Positions 26,369 to 37,964 of a DNA stretch of 64,000 nt are shown here, piece by piece. Under the pieces are notes generated by a model that saw nothing but the letters and a program-made list of their open reading frames with translations, was not told the origin of the DNA and did no database searches. The first letter of the stretch is position 1, and each line of letters starts with the position of its first letter. Both the position numbers and the translations under genes were made by a program. The stretch covers positions 62,001 through 126,000 of the forward strand of contig WFMF01000409.1 in NCBI GenBank assembly GCA_011033025.1. Direction: 5' to 3'. The stretch comes from Beroe forskalii. Lineage: Eukaryota; Ctenophora; Nuda; Beroida; Beroidae.

Positions 26369-26951
26369 AGGGCAGTATAGACGAAGAAAATAGATTTATA
26401 AAGACATTCTTTTCTCATCAATAGTAATCCCAAAAGTTCATTTGATATCTTGCTATCATGATGGTATTCATTTATGTTACAGTAGCGTCTCATAAGCTCA
26501 TATTATTTTGATGGATATTTGCCGAAAATGGATATTTGTTCATCAAGCCACTTCTCCACATGGGTGAAATTCATATTTTTTAGAAATAAATTGATTTTTC
26601 TGGTCTTTTTTCGCCCTTTATAGTTGACTTCTTTTTTCATGTAGATTGTAATTGAATATCATATCGATTGTTGGTCATCCAGATTATGTATTGATTGTTG
26701 AAATTGTTGAACTTGTAGTTCTATGAAAAATCAAAAGACTCAGAAATTCGGTGGCGAATTGAATTTTTATCATTTTTGACTGCACTTCATATCACGTCAG
26801 ACCATGACTTGGTAAGACAATGACCAAAAATTGTTTTCACAGACAATTTCTAAAGTATGTTATGCCAACATTTAAGAGGTTGATAACATGGAATCTCTGT
26901 TGTTTTGTCTTGATAAAATAATTTAAATAATATCACGAATTAGCTGTGCAG
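26369..26951. other. 3' flank and duplication junction
   Basis: 3' flank of the first cassette, then the start of the second duplication unit. Near-identity between the copies begins at TCACGAATTAGCTGTGCAG (about 22,689 and 26,933). No exon equivalent to 21,561-22,260 occurs here. Confidence 0.6.
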
Positions 26952-29900
26952 TCTGTCTTGAGATAATGGATGAAGAAGATATCAAATATGGTGGACTATT
27001 CAAGAGAGCAGGGTTCTTCAACGCCACTGGTGGAAGGCCAGCGTGGAATAAGAGATTTTTTGCTTTCAACAAGTACTCAATGATGCTCCAGGTATAGGGA
27101 CTGCCTTTTCAAAGTTTTAAACTTCAAACGTTTTAGATGCAGCTTGATAATTTCCCCAAGTACACTTTGTTTGATCAACAAAAAATCTTGAGAAATAATG
27201 CTAAATTGCATATTTTTGCAACACTCATGACAACCATTCAAGTAGCAACCATTGAAATCCCCACCCTAAATTCTGCTCAGTTCTGGGAGGGGGAAGAAGA
27301 GAGGAACTACAAGTTAGATGGGTTTGTAAGGAGTGTGCCTAAGAGAAGCCTATCTCTCCTCTCTTCTCAACTCATTGTACAGCCTGGACCCGTTCAGCGC
27401 TCTGTCTTCGGGCTAAGGTTAGAGTGGTGCTGGAATGAAAGTGGGATGAAGTGTTAGAAATTGAAACTTAAAGTTATACATCTCAATTAGTTTTAAAATC
27501 TGATTGCTTGTGAACAGAATTATGAACTTAAGTTCAATCATATTAAGATATTATGATCATTGATGATCAAAACTTTATTCTAGGTACCCATTCATCATAA
27601 CCAATGGCCCTGCGTTTGATGGACGAACCTTATATCTCTCTGCCCACACTGCAGAAGTAAGAGATGAATGGATTGAAACTATAAAGGAATCTTTAGAACT
27701 ACTCAAACAAAGACAACGGGTAAGTTTTCAGTCTTCATGCACCAGAGTTGCATGTTTGGTTTATCTATCGATTGGAGGCTATTTGTGAATCTATCGATTG
27801 TCAGCTATTCTATAACTGTGTCTTGAAATTCAAGACTTAGTCTAAAGTCTATGTCATAGAAGTCTCATCAATCAGATTGCTCTGATGCAAAAGGAGATTG
27901 TTACAGACGAATATGATCCAGCATTTGACACTGTGGACAACCAACACAAGATTATGATCGATTTACAGAATAAGATCAAGGAAATAGAGCAAAAGATCAG
28001 TAGAACCCACGTTAGTTTTCATCTCTGTCTTCTCTAGTATATTCAATGTGCTTTCATGTTGCAGTCGTGGGTCCATAAAATCAACATGATCGACTTAAAA
28101 TGATCAGTTACATAGACTTTCACCTCTTCAGTTCCAGTGCAAGGTTATGCACGACAAGAACAACTCCCTGCTGAAGAAGCAGAACAATGTGTGGGACCTT
28201 CACAGACAAGTCGATCAGAAGTTGTATGCACTGACATGCGAGGACTCCCACCCTCAGTGAGTTGGGATTCATGTTGTACTTAGAGTCAAAAATTTGGTAG
28301 CCTATTAGCCCGCAAACTGCTATTTTGTGCAGCCGCACACAAAAATGGCACACTTTTGTTGTTACATTTTCATGGGTTTTAAATTTTCATGCTATTTATC
28401 AGTTTTCTCACTTGCTATTTATCAGTTTTCTCACTTGCTATTTATCAGTTTTCTCACTTGCTATTTATCAGTTTTCTTGTGCGTGTTAATTAAGCAGCTC
28501 TCTTATCAGTACATTGCAACTTGAACGCACTCAGCACACACCGTTACCCTGTTGTACACAGCCGTGTACTCACAACATGGAATTCTCAATAGAAAACCTA
28601 TACAGCGTGGAGAAGGACGTGGACTCAGTGTTCGGCGCTGTGTTTGGAGTTAACTGGACTGAGGTCAACAAGACGACAGTGACGAAATTTGACAAGGCGA
28701 CTCTCACCAATCTCGTTTTGTCAGTTGTTAGTGTGCTCGGGAAAAGTAAGGAGGTGCTGCGGTTAGCTGCTACCAATGTTGAACAACTAAGAAAAGAACA
28801 GATAGAGAACCAGAAGACGTCGTTCAAGCTCCAGGAAGATCTGCTGAAGAGCAAATGTGATCAAGTTGAGGAAGTGCAGAAAACAGTGAAGGAGGAAATT
28901 CGGAGTTTCAGCGATGCTGTCAAGAATGGATGTCCAGATGCAGGCATGACGAAAACACTAGTTAAAGCTGCTGTGAAGACTGCCGTGAAGGCTGCGGTGA
29001 CGGAAGACGACAGGACAAAATCATTTATGGTGTTCGGACTAGGCGAGGGCCCCGGCGAAGTTTTGCGGTTGAAGGTGGAGGACTTACTAAGCTGTACTGA
29101 TGAAAAGCCCCAAGTCAATGACTGTTACCGCGTGGGAAAGGTCGTGCCGGATTCTGAACGTGCAGTGAAGGTGGTGCTCCGCAGCGGAGAAGCAGTGACA
29201 AGGGTGCTGAGGAATGCAAAAAAGTTGAGAGCAACGACGCGTTTCAGGAAGGTGTACATCGCCCCCGACAGGAGCCGAGAAGAGAGAGAACAGCGGAAGA
29301 ATCTCGTTGCTCAGATGAAGGAGAAAATAAGCAGCGATCCCCAGCAGTATCATTTCATCAGGAACGGTACTGTCTGCAGCAGAGAGAAGGAGCTGGCAGC
29401 CCCCACTCTACCAACGAACAGCTCCTCCTCATCATCAGTTCGGACTACGACGTCATCACGAACTGTACCCCCGGCCCAGACTTCAACACCACGAACTGTT
29501 CACCCTAAATCGCGCTGAATAGGACAACTCAAACTCCTCGACTAGATGTTTCCAAGACTTTGAGTGTTTTACACTTTGCGATGTTTTGATTTGAGTGCTT
29601 CTTGTGTGTGGCGTTAGTTTGAGTGGCAATGGGCCACATGTGCTGAGAACACATGCCTTAATTGGCATCTCTTTGTGCTTGTGGTTTATATTATATTGTT
29701 ATTGTACATATATATAATATTGTTTCAAAGCCCTTATGGGTACCCCACCGTGGGTTTTCAACAAAAAAATCATTTTTTAATAACTTCCCAATATTATTTG
29801 ACATTAAATTATTTTGCCAGGCGCCGGTTCAGGTTTATCACAGCAAACGTCGTCGAAGAAATACTTGACCTGCCATTTGGGATCTACAAACACACAACTC

Positions 29901-31622
29901 AAGATTTCATCTCAAAGAAGTACCATCGTCCTGAATCAGTGATTCGGCATCAGAAGAAGCTGATTGCGTAAGTCTTCAAGTGAATCATTGAATTAACTGG
30001 TATACTTTTCGGGGTCAGTGAATCATAGAACCAATTGATGCAAGAACTGGCAGATCAGCAGATGATCTTACGGGCTCAGCACCTTCTGATAATAATCTTG
30101 CGATGTATATGCCTCTTTTTCTCTTGTTGTAATTGCATGCACACATCGGTCGATCGAATGGAATTGGCCGATCAATCAAGTTCTCTATTCGAAGGACTGA
30201 TGGTTTTAACAGGTCCCAAATGACTAAGTCGTGACTCGTGCTTGAATAAGTTGACATGAAGTTGATCAATCGACAAATTTTATTTGATTGACCGATGCCC
30301 TAAACTTCTCTCGGTATTTCAGACCTAAAAGGTATAATAAGATGCTCGACCGGGCTGAGGAACCTTTCCGACCTGAGTTCCATCTCGAGAACAAGGAATA
30401 CTATCCTGATTTCCATGATGACGTCATTGTTAATGGAGTACATACCCCACGGTGCAAGGCACTCAGAAAAGGTTACTCTGAAATGCCATTGTGTTGCTTT
30501 ATCTTGATATTGGCTATTTCCACATAGGTGGGAATAGTTTGGTCTGTACGGGAACCCCTTAATTTCAATTCCTTGTTCAACATACAAGGGTATTAAATTC
30601 TGAGTTCCCCGGGCTCGGCACATAACCGAGTATTATGACATGAGTTGTACTTATAGGATCAGGATCTTCGAGACATTTCCTTTGTGTTCGAAAATTGATG
30701 CCAACACAGAACTTGTTATGATTAGATAACATAGTTTTTATCTTATGAACTTGTACATTGGACTAGAGCCGTATCTAAAGTTTCCATTTCGTTTTTGATG
30801 GGAAATATCCTCCCATCAATGTAAGGAAATCAAACAGTAACTGAATTTTGTAATTTTTACCCTTACTCAGAAATCAAGGACGTCGATCATCAAATCAGAC
30901 AGTTAGCTGATAGTGAAGACATGGATTTGTGGTCCCTAAAGCAAAGCAATGTTTTCGATCTGGTGAAGAAGGAGAAGGAGAGAGATATGTTCCGAGATAT
31001 CAAGCAACTTGGCGCAACTTGTAAGTTGTAGAAGTCTGTACCTACATCAGGAACTTATCTCTTGAAATTTTGCAAACCTCTGATTTGAGTCTTATTTAAT
31101 CTAAGTCCTGGCTACATAATCACGTTCGTCGTAAACACAATTTCCACGACTTTATACTTATCAGGCGATGAAAACTGGCCCGAAGGCTGGGATCATGTAG
31201 AATGCGAGGAATTCTTCGAATCAGAGACGGAAGAAGAGCGAGGCGAGAGGATTATTGAAATACGCGAAGAATACGTTAGTTTGTTAACACTAACTAAAAA
31301 TTAAATGAAACGAATTAGATATTTGAATGTCATATTTATGTTTATCTGGAATAGTTGAAGTCTTAAACCGCAAATGAAAGAACACCCATCACAAGAACAA
31401 AATTCGATCGAATAATGTCGAAGTGCTCAGTGCTGTCCTTGATATTTTTGAATAACAAAATATATTAATAATAAATTAATTCAGAGTCGGGATCCCTATG
31501 AAATTCTGGATCAAGACCTAAATAGACCAATAGAGACCGTAGAACAGGCTCAGGCAGAAGTTGATGCATACGAAGAAACGGACCTCCACTACAAAGTCCC
31601 AGGGAAGACAGCGAGGTTCTGA
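26952..31622 (+). CDS. second 3' cassette of the PH-domain gene, intact frame
   Basis: Exons: 26,952-27,091; 27,137-27,417; 27,584-27,719; 28,132-28,256; 29,821-29,967; 30,323-30,471; 30,871-31,020; 31,165-31,274; 31,485-31,622 (TGA). With the upstream exon 21,561-22,260 they total 2,076 nt (692 codons including stop), and every junction phase agrees. The PH domain spans the first three exons (GGLFKRAGFF near the start, DEWIETIKESL in the closing helix). After it come a segment with NVWDLHRQVDQKLY, a conserved region LPFGIYKHTTQDFISKKY, a block with DDVIVNGVHTPR, an acidic stretch and the end KTARF. The exon matching 23,780-23,944 lies at about 27,860-28,010, but no acceptor there keeps frame; skipping it does. 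PH domains commonly bind phosphoinositides or proteins, so a membrane-associated adaptor is plausible. I do not recognise the family beyond the PH domain. Confidence 0.65.
28391..28482. repeat. four tandem 23-bp units
   Basis: GCTATTTATCAGTTTTCTCA plus CTT, repeated four times (starts 28,391, 28,414, 28,437, 28,460), about 100 bp upstream of the retroelement ORF1. Some LINEs carry 5' monomer arrays, so this may belong to the element. It is absent from the matching intron of the first cassette. Confidence 0.9.
28577..29518 (+). CDS. LINE-type ORF1 protein (RNA-binding, retroelement)
   Basis: A 313-residue frame starting at ATG 28,577. I see an N-terminal part, a heptad-rich coiled coil (about residues 60-115: VEQLRKEQIENQKTSFKLQ), an RRM-like segment (SFMVFGLGE ... 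YRVGK, about 150-190) and a basic C-terminal part (RKVYIAPDRSREERE), then a Ser/Thr-rich tail. This order matches ORF1 proteins of non-LTR retrotransposons, which bind the element RNA as trimers. No reverse transcriptase or endonuclease frame follows. Downstream is a 3'-UTR-like stretch ending in a TATA-rich tail near 29,715. The insertion lies in the intron between 28,256 and 29,821 of the PH-domain gene, and the first cassette lacks it, so it came after the duplication. It is likely an ORF1-only (half-LINE) copy. Confidence 0.75.
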   Translation: MEFSIENLYSVEKDVDSVFGAVFGVNWTEVNKTTVTKFDKATLTNLVLSVVSVLGKSKEVLRLAATNVEQLRKEQIENQKTSFKLQEDLLKSKCDQVEEVQKTVKEEIRSFSDAVKNGCPDAGMTKTLVKAAVKTAVKAAVTEDDRTKSFMVFGLGEGPGEVLRLKVEDLLSCTDEKPQVNDCYRVGKVVPDSERAVKVVLRSGEAVTRVLRNAKKLRATTRFRKVYIAPDRSREEREQRKNLVAQMKEKISSDPQQYHFIRNGTVCSREKELAAPTLPTNSSSSSSVRTTTSSRTVPPAQTSTPRTVHPKSR

Positions 31623-34600
31623 AGGGCAATAGAGAGTAGAGACATTCTTTATTCAATAGACATTCCAAGAATTCTTTAATATCTTGGGTTGTGGTATATG
31701 ACAATATTTATGTAGAAGCATACACATATTTGATGGATTTGTTGTCGAAAATGTGGTTCATCAAGCCACACCTCCAATGGGATATTGAAATTGTTGTTTT
31801 TCGATATAGATCATGTTTTCTGTCTGCCCTTTATGGTAAATTTTCCTTTTCATATAGATTGTATGTAATATAGATTGTATGCCATTCAGGTTATGTATGC
31901 ATGTGTATTGATTTGATGACATTGTTAAACTTCTATGAAAAATCAAAATTTCTCGTGATTTATCAATTGTTATTCATATCCGATGAAAATCGTTTAAATT
32001 AGTAGTTGATTCCCAATCAAAATATTTTGATCACAATGAAGTTAAGGAAGTTATTTTTCAAGACACCAATGGGGTTGGCAAGTAGGTGGGGGGGTGGGGC
32101 GTGTACACGGGCTTTCCTATGACCTATCCCCTGCAATCAAGAATAATTTAGATTTATCCATACCCAGGTTATCCCAAGTGTGGGAAGCCTAGGTTTTGCT
32201 CGGGTTAAACTGTGCCAATCTGGCTCCCCATTTTCCGAGCTCATCTTCTTGCCAGCCACATTTCGATCTGCCTTGAAAAGTTTGTGCGCCAAAAATGGCA
32301 CAAATTATACTGAACGTAATTGTTACGCGCGGTGACAATTCACTGAATGACGCAAAATCGTTTATTTCTCGGACGAAATTGAAAACGTGCGCGGTTTTTT
32401 CTTACGGTGTTCCTGTGTACGCGTTACTCGGAGGCTAAGTTGGGAATGTGATTTGCATGTAAAATGTAAACTAATTATACACACTCTTACACGCCCAGGA
32501 TAGTTCAGGATTACTTTGTGTTCCTTTCAGCTCAGTCAGCAGAAATATTCATATTGGTTGATTGGATGAAAAAGTTGTAGATTTTCCTGAAGAACTTTAT
32601 CATTTGTGCGTTTAGAGAGATCAAGCCAAGAAATTTTATTAACGGGAAATGCTGAACCTAATTTCACGGACCTTAAAATCTCAGATATTTTTGCAAATCG
32701 AGGAACTCGCCACAAAGGTCCAGGTTTACCGGACGTTCACTTTTAGACAACGTTCTTCGTTATGGGACATAATAGATGATGATTGTTGAACCAAGTCAAA
32801 AGTATTGGACAAAAGTTTGGACAATAATATTCCCGATAAGGTGCCCAGCGTGACTATAATGTCCGTGATAATTAGTCTGATACCTGAGGTGTTTTTTGCA
32901 GCGGCATAACGGAGGGGATTACTAAATTAATGCGTAGAGGTTATTTTTTAGCGTCAAGGGCTGGTATAATTCTGTTAATAAAACTGAAACTTTGTGACGA
33001 TAAAACGCAGAAGAACAAACCGAACGAAGGAAAAGTCGCTGAAAATTGCATTTATTTATTCCTCAATCAGTGAGTAGCTGATACTAGACATAGATAGTGC
33101 AGCAGCATCAATTTGAAAAGGTTACGGGCCATTAAATTAAGTTGGCTTTCTTTGTTACATCATTGAAAATACGGATAATGTTTCGGGTAATTAGCACTGT
33201 ATAAGGAGAAGAGCAGTAGTCGGTGGGCCTTGGTAAGGTAGGTACATTAGATTCAATCAATCGGAGTGGCAGAAAACCTGTAATTTCTGGGCAGGCGAAA
33301 TGTTGACCAAAAATCCAACACTATGTTTCTCATTACTGTCATTAACGAGATGCAACCTATTTTCCTCGAGGTAGGCAGTGCATGAGTAGCTTCAAAGTTG
33401 TTAATTATAGTAAGTACACTGCAATACACTATCTGGCTACGACACTCATTTCAATAGTAGGTACCTGCACTATACAATATACACTACCCTATACACGAAT
33501 GTGAGATGATATCTTGAAGTCATAATTAGTTTTACTATATATTTCGAATACATAGTAGCATCCTCTATCAGAAAATCGTCCGAGAAACGCGGACGTTTTT
33601 TGGTCAACGAGAAATGTCAAAAACCCCCGCGCGTTTTCTCGGACGATTTCTCGGATAAAATCGTGCGCGTATTTTTGAACAGGAACATCGTAATCTGTTT
33701 TCCGTGTACGTTTTCATCCGCGTTTTTGTCCGAGAAAACGCGGTACAGGAACATCGCTGTAACCCTCTTAGCACAGAATATCCCGATATTGCTCCTCAAT
33801 GTCAATTTACGAAATTTAGGACCCCTTTCTACATTGACGAATGAAAACAATGAACTATAAAAACAGTTTCTCAAAGTTTGAAAGATCAATTTCATCTGAT
33901 ATCCTAAACGCATAACAGCTCTGTTCTCCGGTCTGGGCGCCGTGTCTTCAGTCTTGTTATCCATTCGCGGATGTGGCTTTAATTTGTCCTAAGATATTCT
34001 GAATGAGCCAAAGTGAAGCAGCTGCAACTTCCTTCTTTGCCTCGTCATGGTTTAGCGTCAACATCCGATCAGGGCAACCCCTTGGTTCAAGAATTCATTA
34101 GCGAGCACCAGGGCCGATTCTATCAGATGACCACCATTGTCATCACGTCAGCCTCGTCAGGTCATAGATCATTGTCACACTGCCAGCATCGGATGGGAAT
34201 AGTAGAATAGGGGGATTGGGGGAAGACCCCAAACTCCAAAGGCAGTTGTGAATCGCAGGTGGTCTCTTCCAACTGTGTCAGCATTCTGGGACCAAACCGG
34301 TCTTCAGACACCCCTGAAATGAAAGATAGTTGAACAAACTTTCTTATGTCGTAGAAACTTAAAAATACTGCAGTAGTTTTCACATAATATGTACAAAAAT
34401 TAAAGGCATTCCTGGGAATCTTTAGAACCATTCTTTAGAAAAGAACTACGTCACAATTTGTCCAGCCGTTGCAGTTCAATTAAAGAAATACGGATCAGCT
34501 GATGACTTATTGACTTCTGTGTCTTCTTGTGTTTCTCAACACAAACCCACATTGATCACTCAGTTCTTGGGAAAAACATGACAGAATCCATGGTGTTCAG

Positions 34601-35147
34601 TGCAGGCGAGGAATCAGCATGTAATTTTATACGGCAGATAAGAGGTGAACATGGAGAAGGATGCAGAAACTCAATACTTTTCAAAGTTTCATGTGCAGCA
34701 ATTGGGATTGAAATTCAATTGATCAGATTCATTTCACATTTGAAATTGACATTCGTATTGCCCTGCTCAGTTCTCATTATTGCTCAGTTGGCATCACCAG
34801 TATGCAGTATAAGAATTAAGATCTAGATAGATATCCCAAATACCAATTAAGAATTAATTTTGATTTACATCAAGACATCAATGTGATACAGGAGATATTC
34901 CATCGTGACAAGTGTCGGCATGAGCATGACAACTACAAACCTTGAATAATAAGTTTAAGTACTGATGCTGCATAACATCCTTAACTCCAATGCGTACATA
35001 TTGTTTAGTCATGAGTGCCGCATTTGGGTACCAAAAACATTACCGGTCTTTGTTCAAGTTTTAAATCACAGATCTTGGTCACATATATTTAGATAAAGTA
35101 TTTCCTTGTGTTTGAACTCGTCACTACGCCTCTCAGATACTCCCACC
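31623..35147. other. intergenic stretch with weak exon-like segments
   Basis: No gene assigned. At 33,571-33,760 and 32,345-32,420 the motif TTCTCGGACGA and its reverse complement recur several times among CG-rich words. At 34,054-34,152 (+) and about 34,190-34,318 (-) there are splice-flanked open segments that read like protein (for example PLVQEFISEHQGRFYQM on plus and QLPLEFGVFPQSPYS on minus). I could not connect either to a gene. Confidence 0.4.
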
Positions 35148-36593
35148 ATGAACATCAACCTGTGGAACATCAACATCTTGGGAATAGGATTCATGCTCCT
35201 CTTTTCAGCCTTCTCAGCAGCCTCCTTCATGGAGTCCATAGTTTTCAAGGACTTCAACAGACACGGTATCACTATTCAAACCGCATTCCAGAGTCTCGCG
35301 ATTGTGTTCGGAGTGCTCGGAGTATCGAACTTTTTTGGGCCTGCAGTGATTCAAAAGCTAGGTAAGTTAATGGACAGTTCTTCTCATTGACATTCAAAGT
35401 CAATGCCAAGTTTTTGTGTATCAGTATGATTTCCAATATAACGCCAGAAAATCCCATTTACTGTCCACTTGTACAATAATCCTGACATATCCCAATCTCT
35501 CTTTTTCTCAGGCTCGCGAATGTCGCTCTTCCTCTCGGTGATCCCCAACGTAGCCTTCATATTCAGCCTGTACGAGCCCTACCAGTGGTCTGTCTACCTG
35601 CTCTCTGTGTTGCTGGGTCTGGGCGGGGGTGTCCTGTGGACTGCTAACGGGGAGGTCATCGCCCAGAACTCCCCGGGGGACACCAAACCCCGGAACACGG
35701 GCATCTTCTGGTCGTGGTTCCAGCTGAGTTGCCTCGTCGGGAATACCTTCCTCTACTTTCAGCTGGGGGACGCGGAGACCATCACGGATGAAACACGACA
35801 CATCGTGTTCCTGGTTTTGGGAGGGTTCAGTACGGCGGGTATGCTGGTGTTCCTGCTTCTGAAGAAGCCTCCCAGAGCTGCTGATTCTGAGGAGATTCGG
35901 GAGCACCAGACCATCTTACAACCCATTAAAGACGGGTTGAGATACGCGGTATCCCGGGAGATGGCCTTCCTCTACCCCTCCTTCGTGTTCACCGGACTAT
36001 CCATGAACTTCTGGAGCACCATGCTGATCGTGTGTGTTGGGAACGTGTTCGCTAAGAGGAAGTACCTGGCTCTGACAGGGGTCTGTGTGGGACTGGGGGC
36101 TGTTACAGGAGGCTTCCTCTGGAGCTCCCTGACTTACAAGATAGGTAGACGAGGCGTTCTGATCTGCTCCACGCTCATCTGCCTGACCTGCTACACCCTG
36201 GTATTCCTAACCCTCCCATTTGACGCTGCCACCACCCCAGAAACCCGGGCTCAGGACACGCCCCTCTTCCCCAGCAACATCTACCTGGCTCTGTTAGCAG
36301 CCTTCCTGGAGGGACTGGGAGACGGGGGCTTCAACGTCTCCCTCATATCGACCCTGGGAGCTCTCTACGAGTCTAACCCAGCTCCTGCATTCGCCGTGTT
36401 CAAGTTCGTGCAGGGTATCCTAGCAACGGCAGCGTTCCTGTATTGCGGAGTGCTGCTGCTTCCTTTCCAACTGCTCCTGCTGGGTGTGACGTGTGTGGTG
36501 GGCAGTGTGGTGTTCTGTGTGTTGGATGGGGTCCAGGACAGACAGGTAGACAGCTCTCAAGAGGAGGAGGATGTGGAACCGATAAACGCTTGA
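35148..36593 (+). CDS. MFSD11: UNC93-like protein MFSD11-type transporter
   Basis: Two exons, 35,148-35,361 and 35,512-36,593, joined AAGCTAG|gtaagt...tttctcag|GCTCG in phase 1, giving 431 residues (human MFSD11 is about 449). The start ATG at 35,148 has the strong context CCCACCATGA. About 11-12 hydrophobic segments are evident. Family landmarks: NINILGIGFMLLFSAF at the N-terminus; GGVLWTANGEV then RNTGIFWSWFQ, the usual ILWTAQG / RNSGIFW pattern; a central hydrophilic loop (KKPPRAADSEEIREHQ); and LLAAFLEGLGDGGFN with APAFAVFKFVQ near the end. The tail is acidic (SQEEEDVEP). This is the UNC-93 branch of the major facilitator superfamily; MFSD11 is an orphan multi-pass membrane protein, so a substrate cannot be given. 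Coding GC is clearly higher than the flanks, as for other expressed genes in this window. Confidence 0.9.
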
Positions 36594-37552
36594 TAAGTTG
36601 GATGGACTATAGCATGTGCTAATGGGGCGAAAATAGGAGACAGTGAGGGGCTTAGAGTCATCAGCTCTAGATGGATAGTATAATGATTGGCATCAAGATT
36701 TGAGACCCTTCGAGGTTTCTTCAATTGCAAATAAACAAGAATTTTTCTATATTCTGAATGGGGATGCTCAGTCCACTATGAAGAAAATGGCCCATTGGAA
36801 TTTAATTAGTTTAACAATTTTGGCCCTTAACTAGTTTAACAAATTTCCACATTCTTTTTCAGAGGAACCGGCTCAAGTAAAATTAAATTTCTACGTTTCA
36901 AAAGAAGGAACAAAGAAGTTTTTTTTGTTGGAACATTGAAATTAAATCAAACTGACTCACATGGTAATTTGTTTAATTGAATTAAACTTTAATACCACAT
37001 GACTGGTTAAGACTTCCGGTTTCAAAATAGGGAAAATAATCGCCATCTCAGCTGATGGTCACTGGTCAGTAGAAAGCCGTTATCAGTAATTATCATGTAT
37101 CACAGCATTTCACCGGATCTTTCTCAAGAAATCGTATCAATGGGCACTTCATTAGACAATTAGAACGTTCTGAAGACTTGTTAGATTTAACAACTCATCA
37201 TGGTAAGTTCATCCTTCACAAGAACAATCACGTGCCCGCTTAACAATGAACAGCCGGTCACAGGTGTAAAAAACTGGTTCCATGATTCCTGGTTCCATGA
37301 TTCCATGATTCCTTTGGTTCCATGATTCCATTGTTTTATTGGACTTCCTCTCCCTTTCTGACAATACTCAGAGGGAGGGAACAATTAAATACTGGATTTC
37401 TCACAAGTCTAAGGAACCACCTCCCACCTGGTACTCAAATCTGACGATTCTGGAAAGTGGAAAGGGTTTTAAGACACGGTCCCCACAAAATCCGCTCATT
37501 TCTACGCAACTCTTCAACTGACTTCTCCACGAGATCTATCCACCACTACACC
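36594..37552. other. intergenic
   Basis: MFSD11 3' flank and the upstream region of the secreted-protein gene. It contains a small direct repeat of TTCCATGATTCC at 37,278-37,330. No gene seen. Confidence 0.5.
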
Positions 37553-37964
37553 ATGTTTGTGCTCCTGTTAGCTGCCGCTCTCTTCACTACCACCCTTGGA
37601 GACCTCGTTATCGTCAACACTCCTGATGGAAAGTACTACCCTGAACCCTGTGCTCGAACCTGTGCCGGAGTAGCGCAAGCCACCCCGGATTCGTGGGAAG
37701 AAGGGCATCCCCGGAGGACTCAGCGGGGTCTCCCAACTCATCGACATTTCCGGGTGTCAGTTCGTGCATAGCCCCCTCGTTACTGCAACTCTGAACGGGA
37801 AATCGACGGGAAACCCCACGGTCTCCTGCCCTGCTGTGTACACCGTGTCCCATACCGAGAATACCTTCGAAGTGAAGGTTGTCGGGGAAGCTACTCTACT
37901 GGATGTGGAGTTGGCAGGGTGCACTGTCCATTGGGTTGCTCAGGGCTTCGTTTGCTCACTCTAA
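37553..37964 (+). CDS. small secreted protein, one frameshift
   Basis: ATG at 37,553 opens a typical signal peptide (MFVLLLAAALFTTTLG) followed by YYPEPCARTCAGVA. The frame then shifts by one base near 37,694-37,700, and the downstream frame (37,695-37,964) continues sensibly: LSGVSQLIDISGCQF, PLVTATLNGK, YTVSHTENTFEVKV, CTVHWVAQGFVC. Together that would be about 136 residues: a compact Cys-containing extracellular domain with the order CAG...W...DISGCxF...VTATL...VHWVAxG. I have the impression of similar domains in uncharacterised secreted proteins but cannot name the family. No plausible intron covers the shift, so it is an assembly error, a polymorphic lesion or a pseudogene. The stop TAA overlaps an AATAAA (37,963-37,968). 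Confidence 0.55.
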
